Shown piece after piece: positions 24,255 through 36,232 of a stretch of DNA of 64,000 nt. Origin of the DNA: Metallyticus violacea (Eukaryota > Arthropoda > Insecta > Mantodea > Metallyticidae); assembly GCA_030762175.1 (NCBI GenBank), contig CM060830.1, positions 46,030,001 to 46,094,000 of the forward strand, written 5' to 3'. The translations under genes were made by a program, and so were the position numbers. The notes beneath the pieces were generated by a model. That model was not told where the DNA came from and searched no databases. It saw only the letters and a list, made by a program, of their open reading frames with translations. Every line of letters begins with the position of its first letter. Positions within the stretch are counted from its first letter, which is position 1.

Positions 24255-24570
24255 AAGACACTGAGGTGACTTACTGCTGATAGATTATCAATAACTTTGA
24301 AGTATTCTTATATGACGTCTAGAACTAGCTATAGTAACGGTTTAAATAAAACAATGCACCTAGATATACTTTCTAGTTGAATTAGATGTGCCTCAGTCAA
24401 CAGTCTATCAAAAATGTTTACACCAACACAAGTACTTTTATTTTTTTAGACGTACATATTTTGCAAGGAATATGCATGAATGTTTCATTTCTTTAATAAT
24501 GATGGTTTTGTGGCAAAGTTATTTTTATTAGTTTTCTCCCACCTTTTTGTTAAATTATTACAATCGCTTT
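24255..24570. other. intergenic, nothing recognised
   Basis: AT-rich spacer between SINE-C copy 3 and SINE-A copy 4. Confidence 0.5.
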
Positions 24571-24571
24571 A

Positions 24572-24862
24572 GTCGTTTCTGCTAGTCTAGTGGTAACCAT
24601 ACTTGCCTTCTAAACCCAAGATCGCGGGTTCAAATCCGGCCAGGGTCGATAGATCCTAAGTATGGCTTCCTTCGGAAGGGAAGTAAAGCCGTGGGTCCCG
24701 TGTCGTACATTTACGGCACGAAAAAGAATCTCAAGCCTGAAAGAAGAGGCCTCTGAGCAAAATTTGTCGGCCGTTTCACGCCCTGGATAGAATGGGATGC
24801 TCATGACCTGAGATGTTAAAGAGCGTCCATAAATAAATCAAATTAAAAAAAAATTAAAAACA
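24572..24862 (+). repeat. SINE-A copy 4
   Basis: tRNA-like head with GTCTAGTGGTAACC and CGCGGGTTCAAATCC, a short deletion just after the head (GTCGATAGATCCTAAG), the hairpin block, and the end AGAGCGTCCATAAATAAATC with an A-rich tail to about 24862. Confidence 0.9.
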
Positions 24863-24864
24863 AC

Positions 24865-26555
24865 CGTTTCCTACCGGAGGTTATACCAAGGGAAAATAAG
24901 TTTTCTATGTAAAGGATCTAGATATAAATTATGCATAAACCAGGTCCCTTAAATCATATTTTAAACCAGAAAATATAGTAATTAGCCATTAAATAGAAAT
25001 CTACGTAAATAATTTGTTAAAACAATTGAACACACAAATATATAATCTTAAGACATATATTTTCCGAAGTTGGTAGGGGACGATTTCACGTTAATAATCT
25101 TTCAACAGAATTCACAAGTTTCGTAGTAGGCATAAACAATATGACTCTGGCAGTCGAAGACGTCGAACAAATAAATACTTCGTGGAGTTCAGTCGCTGAA
25201 GCAGGTATTTGGGAATCGTGCGCCTTCACACGACAGTTGCAGCTGCAGCATCTGTCCCGACAATACATCTCGACACAACAAAGCACAAGTCTCGTTTGAA
25301 GCAGTAGTTTGTTCACTTTGTTTGCATGTGGAATACTGTTCTAATATTAAACAAAAGATGCTCCCAAGCGCCAGCCTCAAGATTCCACACAGAGGCAAGA
25401 AAAACACATTTGACAATAGTGCTTCTTGCCGCAACACGCTGAGTTTCCTCAGGCGGTGGGACTCTTCTCTGTTAATAATCTCTTGACAAGTAAGAGTATC
25501 TAGGGCATTTAGACGCGTTCGTATGTTTCATTACATAAACCTTACTTTAAGCTAAAGCTATCCACTTCTTCTATATGCTCCACCACAGACGATACTCAAA
25601 AGTATAAAATATCATCTTCTGTTCTGTCGAAAGTTTCGATATACCCTGTTCATTAAGAGCTGCGAGTAAGACAGTGGATGAAAATGTTTGATGAACAACA
25701 TCTATATCACAACGACATAGCACTCAAAGTTGAGCGAGAGTAGCAGAACACCGCGCTAGAAACATTGACCTATATGTAACATTTCTCGACTACTGTAACT
25801 TTTGTGTTCAAATTCCGCTCGTATATCAGAACAATAAGCTTGGTTTTTTTGTAAAAATTGGTTTGCCAAGTAGACTAAGATGAAATGTGTGCTTCACGAT
25901 GGAATTCCTGGTTTTGCCATGCAGTAGCCTGGAAACTTTGAGTTATAAGAGGAGTGGAGCATAGTATTGATTGAAAATTGAACTTCTCTTGGTATATTTC
26001 TGGTACCCATTTCTTCTGATATCATTCTTTTTAAATACCTTTGAAGTATCTAATTTTCTCACAGAAATGTATTTGATTTGCTTGATGTTTTGATTATCTG
26101 GGTAATTTCATGTACTGTGTGATTCTTTCGTACTTGCTCACCTCTTTCTTGATTGTACCAATTTTCCTGTTACAGGAAAGATATGAATGTCCCTTAATTG
26201 GATAGTCCCCTAGTTCAACTCAATTTTATTGAGTCTTTTAAAATCTGTTAATGCCAAGAGCAGTCTACCACAGTGATTCTTATTTTATCCTTCACAAGGC
26301 CTGTTTTCTTTGCTGGTATTAATCTCCGTGTACAGTACGTTTATGCTTCTCTCTTTACTCTTGACAGATTTCTGTTCAAATGAGTTGTCATTGGTCTTTC
26401 GTTTTTGCACATGTTTTCTCCAGCGCTTTCCATGATTAATTCCAAGGTCTCATGCAACTTACCAGAATATAGTAATAGTCACACACAATGGTCTTAGAGG
26501 GAAATTAATATAATATGTTGTTATATAAACAATATTAATAACTTAGTGAAAACAA
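24865..26555. other. intergenic, nothing recognised
   Basis: No supported gene. Overlapping minus frames at 25086-25437 (76 and 82 codons) have no motif I know. Confidence 0.4.
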
Positions 26556-26556
26556 A

Positions 26557-26741
26557 TCCTTCGAAAGGGAAGTAAAGCCATTGGTTCCGTGTCATACATT
26601 TACGGCACGATAAAGAACCTCAAGCCTGAAGGAAGAGGCCTCTGAGCAAAATTTGTCGGCCGTTTCATGCCCTGAATTGAATGGGACGCTGATGACCTGA
26701 GACGTTAAAGAGCGTTCATAAATAAAACAAATCAAAGAAAT
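26557..26741 (+). repeat. SINE-A copy 5, 5'-truncated
   Basis: Begins inside the hairpin block (CTTCGAAAGGGAAGTAAAGC) and runs to the 3' end (AAGAGCGTTCATAAATAAA). The tRNA-like head is absent, as expected of incomplete reverse transcription. Confidence 0.85.
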
Positions 26742-27346
26742 TAAATCCGAACAAGTGAGATGCAAGTGAGCAATGGCACCCATGTGTCATTTTTCGTTCT
26801 TTTGTGTTACATCTCTGGCTTTTTTTGGAGTTAGTCAAAAATATTTTGAAACATCCGGTCCTTTACTGTGCAAATATGCAGTAACTACTGAGATGAATTT
26901 TGGAACTTTTACTGATTTTTTTTAAACAACAATCCACGTAAGATACTGCGCTGCTCCAGTTGTGAATAAAGAACTAACAATCGATTCGCAGTCCTGCGTA
27001 AATTAAAGTACGATTAAGAGAGTTTAAGAATTAGTTTTAAAAGTAAGAACCACTGTAGACTGTACTTATTGTAAAAATAATTATATCATTCCGTATTACC
27101 TAAATAATACCAAAGTATATTTTAAATTAATACAGTGCGTATCCGGTGTTTATTTTGGACTTCAAGTTGTACTTAATCTTTGAAGAGGGCATACATAATG
27201 TACTGGCTAGTCTGCAACAGTAACCAAAACTGCATGAAAGACAGCCTTCACCTCCCCCTGACAGTGACTTGAAAAATCACTACTGCGCCTGCTCAAGGCA
27301 GGTTCAGTCTTCGACTGTATTATTGGTTCGCCATCTATGTTATAGA

Positions 27347-27575
27347 TTTTTTTTGATTGATTTATTTATGGACGCTCTTTAACATCTCAGGTCATCAGCG
27401 TCCCATTCAACTCAGGGCGTGAAACGGCCGACAAATTTTGCTCAGAGGCCTCTCTTTCAGGCTTGAGGTTCTTTTTCGTGCCGTAAATGTACGACACGGG
27501 ACCCACGGATTTACTTCCCTTCCGAAAGAAGTCATACTTAGGATTTTTACGCCCGAAAATATCCATCGATCCTGG
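27347..27575 (-). repeat. SINE-A copy 6, 5'-truncated with TSD
   Basis: The minus-oriented element starts on the left with its tail (TTTTTTTTGATTGATTTATT) and ends at CGATCCTGG, inside the tRNA-like head. It is flanked by TATGTTATAGA (27336-27346) and TATGTTACAGA (27576-27586), 10 of 11 matching, which marks a target-site duplication. The 73-codon frame across its edge is not a gene. Confidence 0.85.
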
Positions 27576-27589
27576 TATGTTACAGAGAT

Positions 27590-29035
27590 CGCACTAGTTC
27601 AAATACGGAAATATTTTAATGTATCAATAAAAATTAACACATACGAGCCAATACAATAATTTTGGGTAAGCGCAGCTGAATAGCCTTGATGAATGCTTCG
27701 CCCCTTTTTTCAGCTACTGATGAGCAATTATTCTTTCAACACATCGCTTTCTTATTGATGTGGAGTCCGATAGACTTCTCAAAATTAACAGAATTTTTAG
27801 TCAAATGAAGTAAAATAGAAAATATATAACTTAGAATTCATTTTGATAGTTATGGACTACCGTATGACTTAAACATTTGAGCACATCGGCGATAAAGAAG
27901 TTTTAGAAAGCGTTGAAAATGGCGCAAGAATTTGAGAGACGTATATGAAGTAAAGAATGAAATGACGAATGGAGGCATAGCCGGAGCTGTTGAGCATGTG
28001 ATAAGGGTAGAGTCTCAAGTTTCGCTTGTGCAGGAGGCGGGTATATCGGAGGATGAACTTTTAAGCCGGTGTCGGAGCAAAAGCAACGGGCCACAGCTTA
28101 TCGGGTGGGCGCTTGAATTTACGACTCTGGTGCGGCCGGCCAGGTAGAAGCAAGAGTTCTCCAAGTTGGTAGCCATGAGCGAGAGAGAGGGAACGCCATA
28201 TTCCTGCTTCCACTGCAGTTTTTTGTCTTTCTCCCTCCCCCATTGTTATCTCGTCCATTCGGCAATGCAGACCCCCCCACATAATATACCAACATGATAT
28301 ATAGACCCGGCATAAGGAACGCTAATCTCCCATTATAACAAGTGAGCCTTGTATAGAATTTTGGAGCGTTCAGAACAAGTGCAAATAAAATAGACGATAT
28401 GAAATATGAACTTGGATAATGACCACATTGTCACACAAAGCTAGGCCTAATTTTCTTTTAATGCAGTCTTTCTCATGAACAAATCCGATATAAGGATACT
28501 TTGAGTTGCAACCTATATCTATCCTGAAAATTATTACTTTTATTTTTTCAAATGTAATCTATCTGAATTGTAAGTTTAACATTACAAACGTTTATATATT
28601 TCTTTGTATTAGATTCCGGTTGTAAATCCTTAACGATTATGTTTGTGACAATTTATGAAAAATATTTGGCGCTGATGTGACGCGCATGATCGTAATGTCC
28701 AAAGATGGCGACGTAGACCTCTCAGCAGAAAGCGTTCTGTGTCCTTACGCTGGTTGCAATGAAATCTGTAGAGTGTGTGCAGCGAAAATTTGGGAACGCC
28801 ACGATGATATTCCTTTCTATGTGAGCACTGTTAAAAGCTATGAGAAACTGCTAGTATTGTGTCTAGTTGTTGGAAAAATAGCCATCGATAATGCCTGAGG
28901 AAAACATAAGAATTCTTTAGAAGTAAATTAGGCGCACCAGTTTGGAGGTGAGGATTTTTCATCCATTGTCCATGGTATTATTCACAAAAGATTACATCCA
29001 CGGACCTATAAAACTTAGACACACTAGCAAATCCC
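27590..29035. other. intergenic, GC-richer patch
   Basis: No supported gene. A patch at 28010-28290 is GC-richer than the surroundings and open on both strands (plus 27932-28147, minus 28061-28282), with no motif I know. A 73-codon frame at 28677-28898 has CPYAGCNEICRVC but no clear family. An exon or a promoter cannot be excluded. Confidence 0.3.
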
Positions 29036-29038
29036 GAG

Positions 29039-29220
29039 GAGAAGTGTAAACAACTGACATTTGCTGAACAAGTTCTGGTTAACATTGGCAGAGAACGACG
29101 CTTTCTGATTTCCTGGATAAAGTGTGCTTTCTTTGACGAAGCAGGGAAAGTTAATAGACATAATTGTATCTGGGATACTGCAAATAATCATGAGAACCAT
29201 GAGATCAAAAGAGAGTGATA
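29039..29220 (+). pseudogene. DDE transposase relic (first-Asp region)
   Basis: Across two frames the plus strand reads KQLTFAEQVLVNIGRERRFL, then FFDEAGKVNRHNCIWDTAN and NHEIKRE. This fits the block FSDEA.FH.SGKVNRHN..IWG..NPHE...ERDSPK around the first catalytic Asp of DUF4817-linked insect transposases, with a short deletion after DEA. It is a fragment of roughly 60 residues out of about 350. Recognition is from motif memory only. Confidence 0.65.
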
Positions 29221-29370
29221 AAAATTAAATTTATGACGTTCCTTGTTAGAGCTCTTTGTCTACAGCTCCGCTTACACTGTGTGATATGCAAGCTAGAATG
29301 CCAGCATAGCTGTCTTATAGCAATAACTCCACAACAGAACAGTTGCCTAATTCGTAACAGTATGCAAATT

Positions 29371-29540
29371 TGGGCGTTAAAATCCTAAGTCCGGCTTCCT
29401 TCGTAGATTTACGGCACGTAAACGAACCTCAAGCCTGAAAGAAGAGACCGCTGAGCAAAATTTGTCGGGCATTTCACTTCCTGAATTGAATGGGACGTTG
29501 ATACTTGAGGCGTTAAAGAACGTCCGTGAATAAGTAAACT
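29371..29540 (+). repeat. SINE-A copy 7, truncated with internal deletion
   Basis: Starts at GGGCGTTAAAATCCTAAGT without the tRNA-like head. It jumps from GGCTTCCTTCG to TAGATTTACGGCACG, deleting about 35 bp that contain half of the hairpin, and continues to AAAGAACGTCCGTGAATAAG. Confidence 0.85.
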
Positions 29541-29544
29541 GACA

Positions 29545-30501
29545 TAGTACCGAGCAGGTAGTGTCAGTTCTGTGTGTTTACGGGCCTCGTTGCAGGTTCA
29601 ATAACTTGAGGTATTCAAATGTAAAGCTGGCAGATTCTCATATGATGTATGGATTAGTCGAAGATGTAGAGAGTCTTCGTGCTCATCTTCTGCAAGTTTG
29701 CCAGATAATATGAGATACCTTTATTTGTGAAGAATGTTTCCAGAAAATTTTGGCAGTCCTTTTTGTTACATCCCGTATGTTACATATATTCAGCTTAAAA
29801 AAGGGGGATTTTCACAGTCTCTAGAACGTTTCAAATTAGGTCCAAAACTGTAGACTAATACCCTTTAACAGATCGATATTGCGTATTAAAATAAATATAT
29901 AATATAAAAAAAATATATATTTTTTACCTTGTTAACTTTCTGAAATATTTACATAACTATGTATTATGAACAGTGCAACACACTACAAACGCATTTTTTT
30001 ATTGGCATTAACAACTGATTAGTTACCAGTAAATTGTCTGAAACCCGAGAGAAGGCGGCAGCGTATTCGGAGAAGCCAGTCATCAAGACCGTATAATTCA
30101 TACGCAGGTAGTAACCTGTAGTTCATTTGAGAGACGTTTTGTAATGCGATTCATAAACTTGTAGTATCCACACACTTTAGGCGAACTAAGGAATAATACT
30201 CTTTAAGAGATCAATCGAATTTTCCAAGAGAAATAAAAAGGGTAACGGGTAATTTTATAAAAAATATGCGCGAAATATGTGAGAAATGAAGGCAGGCAGT
30301 TTCAGCATCTCTTTGCTTGACACGGATGAATACATGGCATTTTAAGGGCATTTGAGTTTATTAGAGTGTCACTGTAATGCTTCTATTACCGACTCTTCTG
30401 TTGCACGCCCCCTACAGCTATAGTAAAGCCCGGTTGGCAATTCGCGGTGTCGGTCATCAGATATTTGGATAAACCAATAAAACCGATCGCCATTATTTTC
30501 C

Positions 30502-30567
<66 letters not shown>

Positions 30568-31445
30568 TAATAACAACAATAAAGAGAACACGGATAAATT
30601 AAAATATTTGGCACTTTTAAAATGTTATTGAAGTCCTTTTAGAAGTTATGCATAATATGTAAGATATTTGAAGTTATGAAGAATAATTCAGAGCCATTTG
30701 GAGAGTTTACAATGAATGAATGCATGAAAGAGACTAGCTGGAAGATTTTACGAATGAGAGACACCAGGTAGAGAAACTGTAGTGACGTGCTATGTTGAGC
30801 TTAAAGCATGAAGGTGACAAAAGCTGAATGTAATAACGCAAGTGTTATCGTTATTTTCTTGTTTTGCGTGACGTGTAAAAAGTTTACTGCGTCAGCTCGC
30901 GTACGCTCCTTGCCAGTTTCATTGTACTGATTCCAGATGAGAAAAACGGGCAGTGTCACGAGCGCAGACATTCTACGACAGTTTTAATCCCGCTGCCTGC
31001 TTCACCTTTTACATTTAATTAATGGAACGTTGGAGTTGATGTCCGCCCTAGCTATACAGTGTGTAGGGTCGAGTGTAGAGACCAACTCGATAAATCCTCT
31101 GACAACCAGCACTGGGTCCCCTTGTTTAGGACCCCCGCTAATCTTACCAAATGTTCCTGTCCCAAAATTGCATTCCGTTTTCTGCAAACGTCGGTCGTCA
31201 CATCAGCTGCTGACAACAAGCGGTCAAATTGGAAGAATTTGCGGTAACAAAATAGCAGACTTTTCCAAAGTTTTTTTTTTTTTTTTTTTTTTTATAATTG
31301 CACAAAGTGCATTTTTAAAATGCTTTAATGTGAAGCAATGGCTTGTACAAATCGTTCAATTAAAATCAGGACACTAGGAGTAGAAGTTTGTTGCTGATAG
31401 CAAAAACAATGTAATGCTAGCGAATATTTATAGTGTATAGCGTAG
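29545..31445. other. intergenic, microsatellite and T-run
   Basis: No supported gene. An (AAT)n array lies at 30503-30564 and a T23 run at 31271-31293; frames across both are artefacts. A small GC-richer stretch at 31030-31250 is open on both strands without a motif. Confidence 0.4.
30503..30564. repeat. (AAT)n microsatellite
   Basis: About 20 uninterrupted units, then a few imperfect ones. The poly-Tyr minus frame over it is not a gene. Confidence 0.95.
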
Positions 31446-31456
31446 GTTTGTATTAT

Positions 31457-32268
31457 CAGAGTCCTGAAATCCAGGCATTTATTTTGGTTAAAATGGGCAG
31501 GCAAAAGGCACATAAAATACTGAAAATGCACAGTAATATAATTAAAATAGACATTTGCTAATAGTGAAACAGAGGGTTTTATTAATGAAAATAGGTATTT
31601 AAGATACTTAATACTTTCTTTATCACACAATTAAAGAATCTAAGCTTTCTTTTCCTGGTTACAGCAACAACAAAATGTTTTTTTAAGATATCAATTGTCA
31701 TAGTCAGCCGCTATTGATGAGAACATTTTGTATCATGGGGAAGAAAAAAAAAAGTTTCACTTTCACTGAAGTGCTTGGAGCATTTAAAACAAACTATTTC
31801 GAACTCATACCAATAACAACACAACATTCACCTTTCAAGACATCATGCAAATATTGATCAAGACAAAGTAAAGTCGTTTTGAGTGGTCCTTGCGAATGAG
31901 CAAATGATGTGCAGGGATTTCTGGTCGAGTTATTTTACTGTTTATGCGTTTAAATAGGTATATAACAAGGTTCTCAACAGATATTTTTGTGAGGTGAACA
32001 TTCCATTTAGTTTTTATAACATTTTTCACTCCGATATATTGAAGTTCTTTATTTACTTTTTAAAATGTTTAAATAGTTCCAGAAAAATCCTTAACCACCC
32101 CAAAACGGGCAAAAATATGTTTTAAACCTTAAAATAGGCCTCCCCCCCAAAAGCAAAGTAAAAACGTCCTACCAACCCCAAATGTACAGAAACATGTTCA
32201 TTTCTCTCTGACTCTTAAATGTGTTCATCCAGATAGAAAAGACATTTTGCCTATTTTTCCGGGCTCTG
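31457..32268 (-). mobile_element. hAT deletion derivative, copy 1
   Basis: An 812-bp element with hAT-type ends, CAGAGTCCTGAAA at the left and TTTTTCCGGGCTCTG at the right, flanked by TGTATTAT (31449-31456) and GTTATTAT (32269-32276), 6 of 8 matching. It aligns along most of its length with copies at 45892 and 57097, but lacks about 270 bp that both have between GTTTATGCGTTTA and TCTCAACAGATA. On the minus strand RLTMTIDI, part of the hAT C-terminal dimerisation region, can be read at about 31690-31710. Non-autonomous. Confidence 0.85.
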
Positions 32269-32372
32269 GTTATTATATTGAGAGATTTTGTTAGCGCTGT
32301 AAATTTGGTTCGTACGTTCCTTTTTAGTACATACTACGGTATATTTATTAAATATGAATGAAACTATGCCTG

Positions 32373-33251
32373 TTATAATCTAGAACGTCTCTGTGCGTTT
32401 CGCCATGATACCTCGTTCATTTTAATGAGCATTTCCGGCGTCACATCTTTGAAGGCGGCACGAAAAACAGCGTTTAAAACACTCACGGAATCATATCGAT
32501 GCTGTCGCACTCTCTCCTTAATGTAACTCCACAATAGCGTGGGCAGGTCAAGGCTGCATGGAGACCAAGGCAAGGCCGTAGATGTATATTGATTTCTCCT
32601 TCTAATCCAATGCCATCGAGCAAGTAATGGACAGCTGCAAAGTGTGCAAGTGCATTATTTTGTTGGAATCAGTCGACGTTTGCGATGGTTGCTGCAAATG
32701 CTGCTTGCAAATGCGGACGTAACCAGGTATTTAACCTGCGAAGATATCAACAGATGGTCTTAATTCACACTCATCCACATCGCCAGATGTGAAGGAATTT
32801 ATTGAATTTTTTTTTATGGAAATGAAATTCACCTTAGCCCAGAAGCTAATGTTCCGATTATTTGAAATGCAGTAAATGGCGCATTCGTCTGTAAAAAGAA
32901 CTTTCCTCTACCTCGCACGTATTGGAATTTTTAAAGGAATATTCGATATATCGAGATCTCGATCTGTTAATTCAGAGTCACAGTCTTTCTTTTTTTCTTC
33001 TTCTTCTTCTTTCTTTCATGTGGTCGTGATTGTTGATCACGGTACTTGCAACTTGGCGGCACGCTTTCCGGTTGATTTGATAGGCGATTGAGCCACTAAC
33101 TCGGCGACAGCAGCACACGTTTCTCCCGTGCTGAAAGTTTTTTCCTCCCACTTCAACAAATTACCTCTGCTCGTTGCACCTCGTAACGAGCTCTTACATT
33201 CTGTAAGATCAAACTCATGGTTTTCCGATATGAGATCACTTGTGGATCCAT
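32373..33251 (-). pseudogene. DDE transposase relic with FTDECAIY motif
   Basis: On the minus strand it starts at ATG 33251 (MDPQVISYRK). With frameshifts it then reads STGETCAAVAELVAQSPIKS, LFTDECAIYCISNNRNISFW (first catalytic Asp, about 32845-32900), RWHWIRRRNQYTS, WSPCSLDLPTLLWSYIKERV and KDVTPEMLIKMNEVSWRNAQ. The order matches an arthropod transposase family with FTDECAIYRS...NVVFW, GRWIGR and WPPRSPDLT..D..LW..IKE blocks. The last acidic residue is replaced (LDLPTLLW). The C-terminal open frame is 32373-32573. A T-rich microsatellite at about 32993-33025 has expanded inside it. Confidence 0.8.
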
Positions 33252-33330
33252 GCTTTATCTCCTAGCAACTTTCAAGCCAGTATTGAAGTTGTTACACAAG
33301 TATCATTCACATAAAATTTTCATGTATATA

Positions 33331-33610
33331 TTTTTTTGAATGGTGTTTAACCCCCGTTTTTGCAATTGAGGCACCACAGTCGGTGAACACTGATGATGCT
33401 TGAAATGAAATGATAAATTAGGAAAGGCTTTTTGTAAGGAAGGAAATGTTCCAGGCCTAAGTTTAGGGTATCTTCCCGGCATTTGCCATTTATGAGGACT
33501 GATGAAAACCTGGAAAAACCTCAGTCAGGGAAGAGGGTCCAGGCGAGATTCGAAACCCACACCTCCCGCTCACGAGTCCGCGTCTCAACGACCACAGTCA
33601 CCCGTGGCGG
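33331..33610 (-). repeat. SINE-B copy 2
   Basis: Shares GAATGGTGTTTAACCCCCGT, GGCACCACAG, CCTAAGTTTAGGGTA, CCCGGCATTTGCCATT and GCGAGATTCGAAACCC with copy 1, with the head ending at ACCCGTGGCGGTG on the right. TGTATATA lies at 33323-33330 and 33611-33618, a likely 8-bp target-site duplication with a T-run tail next to it. Confidence 0.8.
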
Positions 33611-33640
33611 TGTATATACATTCATAACTGTAGCATAGTC

Positions 33641-33940
33641 GTTCCTGGTGGTGTAGTGGTAACCATACTTGCCTCCTAAACCCAAGATCGCGGGTTCGAA
33701 CCCGGCCAGGACCGATGGATTTTTTCGGGGCGTAAAAATCCTAAGTATGGCTTCCTTCGGAAGGGAAGTAAAGCCGTGGGTCCCGTGTCATACATTTACG
33801 GCACGAAAAAGAACCTCAAGCCTGAAAGAGAGGCCTCTGAGCAAAATTTGTCGGCCGTTTCACGCCCTGAGTTGAATGGGACGCTGATGATCTGAGCTGT
33901 TAAAGAGCGTCCATAAATAAATCAATCAAAAAAAAAAAGT
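33641..33940 (+). repeat. SINE-A copy 8, full length
   Basis: One of the best-preserved copies: GTTCCTGGTGGTGTAGTGG, GCGGGTTCGAACCCGGCC and CCAGGACC in the head, the hairpin (33749-33775), and the end AGAGCGTCCATAAATAAATC with an A-run. TGTAGCATAG upstream and TGTAGCAAGG downstream may be the target-site duplication. It lies 30 bp from SINE-B copy 2. The 68-codon frame inside it is not a gene. Confidence 0.9.
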
Positions 33941-33944
33941 AATA

Positions 33945-35609
33945 AATGTAGCAAGGTAACAGGCTATTGAAGGTGTACTGGAACGTTTGCCGTAATGTAT
34001 AAAAGCACAACTCATGTTTTATTTTTATTTACGAGAGTTAAAAAAGTAGTGGAACAAATCTATTTACCATAAACTTCAATTCTAAAACCAACATATTCTT
34101 ACTGAATATCAGTAGCAGAAAAATTTTGTTCATGTCAGCGAACATTTGCCCAACTGTTCAAGGATTGTCGTTTTCCTCTCAGTTGCTCCTTTAGTTTAGT
34201 GAAGAGGTCGAAGTAACAGGATCATATATTGTTGAATATGAAATATGGTAATTACCTTCCTCACTTCCATCATACCAGTAAACCCCTTCAATAGTAGAAA
34301 AGTAACATAATTGTCACGCAACGCAATGGAACACATGTCACCACCATTTTCTCCTTATATATGATGTCCCAGGTCTCTAATGTAATGCGTGGCATGAGCA
34401 GTCTGGCCCTGAGGAACTGCCTGTTATCACTTCTTAGACATCATGTAATGTTTCAGTTCTGACTCGTAAGATCGTACCCATCTTTCAACTTCTGCGATGA
34501 TCCCGCCATTGAATACGCAAGGACAGCCTCCGCAGCCAAACCCCCCTCACTGTACACACCTATCTACAGCTAACAATGACTGAAACAATTTCACGTAGTG
34601 TGCTGCAGTGTGAGAGGAACCTAAATGCGATGCATCCTCCATACTGCCCTCGTCAAATAGAGCAAAGCTCCATTGACAATGCTTTACATAGACCCTCATG
34701 ACTAGTCATTGGAATTTCTAAACACTAAAACCAGAATGAAGCGGAATGAAGTTATGTTGGTATTGGATTGTAGACAACAATAGATCATGAGTTTCAAACT
34801 ATTATCTTCTTTGCCATTCATCGGTTCTTTACCTACCAAACTGCGGATATTAACTTGTGTTATTGTTTTGATTTTATTGACCTAGTACTTTAAGTGTGCC
34901 TAACTTGACGTTAAGTGCTTAAACGCTTTGATCCCTGCTCATGACATGTCAGTTTTGTCTTCCTTTAAACATGCTAGCATTAATAACATTCTCATTTGTT
35001 GCAATGCAATATGTTACCTCTGCTTCCCCCCTACCCCAGGTCTTATATTTAATTTAGAACAAGATTTCTGCAGAACTTTGCAGGAATTATGCTCTATCAG
35101 AAGAGTTATATAAACATCAGGTTTTGAATAATTTCTGCTGATATCTAAAATTCTCTACTGTTTTCATTAGGGACGGGGTTTACTGTTTCATTACAACTTC
35201 AAACAATGGGTGGCCAAATTTGTTCGGATTTTACCACGAGTCATTTGAAATGAATGACGTTTTTATTGCGTAACGTTTTTCCATCTGTATAATCAGACAT
35301 CATTTGATCAGTTTTGAGAATTCGCTGTGGAGGGCTAAAGTGCACCTTTAGTCGTAGTTATTAATTTATTTCACGTTTGCTGATTTTGTTGAGAACGCCG
35401 CGAACTATTTACATCCACTCCTATTGGTGCCCTTGCATAACACTGGTGCAGCCGTGAGGGAATGGTAACTGAAGGCACTAACATAAAAATACTATAAAGG
35501 CTGCATTTTTAATGGATATAAACAACTGTGCATTGTCGAAAGCACTCTGTTCAAAACTAAGGTGATTTTTTTCCTTGGTCGTCGACAAACGTAAAATAAA
35601 CCATTAATA

Positions 35610-35650
<41 letters not shown>

Positions 35651-35825
35651 TACAAAATGTAGTCGTGTGTACCCTTTCACCACCTCTTCAAGTCAACTTT
35701 TGCTGATTAGCAAATTCTCATTCATTCAAACTTAGTCGCGGAACAATTCGAATAAATATGATATGCAAAAAACTATACAGCAAAAACTCACTTTTGGATA
35801 ATGTATATACGCTATCAAAGAAGAT

Positions 35826-35866
<41 letters not shown>

Positions 35867-36058
35867 TTCGGGATCACTTTTTTTCTATAGCAGTTGGTCA
35901 CCACTAGATGTTTTAGGTTTTACATAATCCGTCTTCTTCTGTTGTTTCTTAGGATACCCATATAGCACGAGAAAATTTGTTCAACCTCGCATTACGACAC
36001 AAAATCTGCAATTTGATTCCTTTGTGATTTGTTCAGCATTACAGCATGTGATGATTCC

Positions 36059-36093
<35 letters not shown>

Positions 36094-36230
36094 GTTTCAC
36101 AAATTATGCTTAAATTATAGCAAATGTTATAAATCGCAAAGGAATATTAGCGTATTTGTTCACAGGAAAAAAGTATACAGATGTATTGAAATCAAGCCCC
36201 TAGCTATCATAATTGAGTTATATATATATA
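33945..36230. other. intergenic, homopolymer and CT repeats
   Basis: No supported gene. It contains (CT)n at 35612-35644, a T39 run at 35827-35865 and a T31 run at 36061-36091; frames across them are artefacts. The T-runs could be tails of minus-strand retroposons, but I see no recognisable body to their right. Confidence 0.4.
35612..35644. repeat. (CT)n microsatellite
   Basis: Pure TC/CT repeat of about 33 bp. Confidence 0.95.
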
Positions 36231-36232
36231 TT

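Noticed and set aside
30369..30614. 81-codon minus frame rich in Tyr
   Set aside because: It is the translation of an (AAT)n microsatellite; the same holds for the frames at 56745-56957 and 58231-58419.
33641..33715. possible tRNA gene
   Set aside because: Boxes A and B are present, but the same head recurs attached to a SINE body with a worn anticodon stem, so it is a SINE head and not a tRNA gene.
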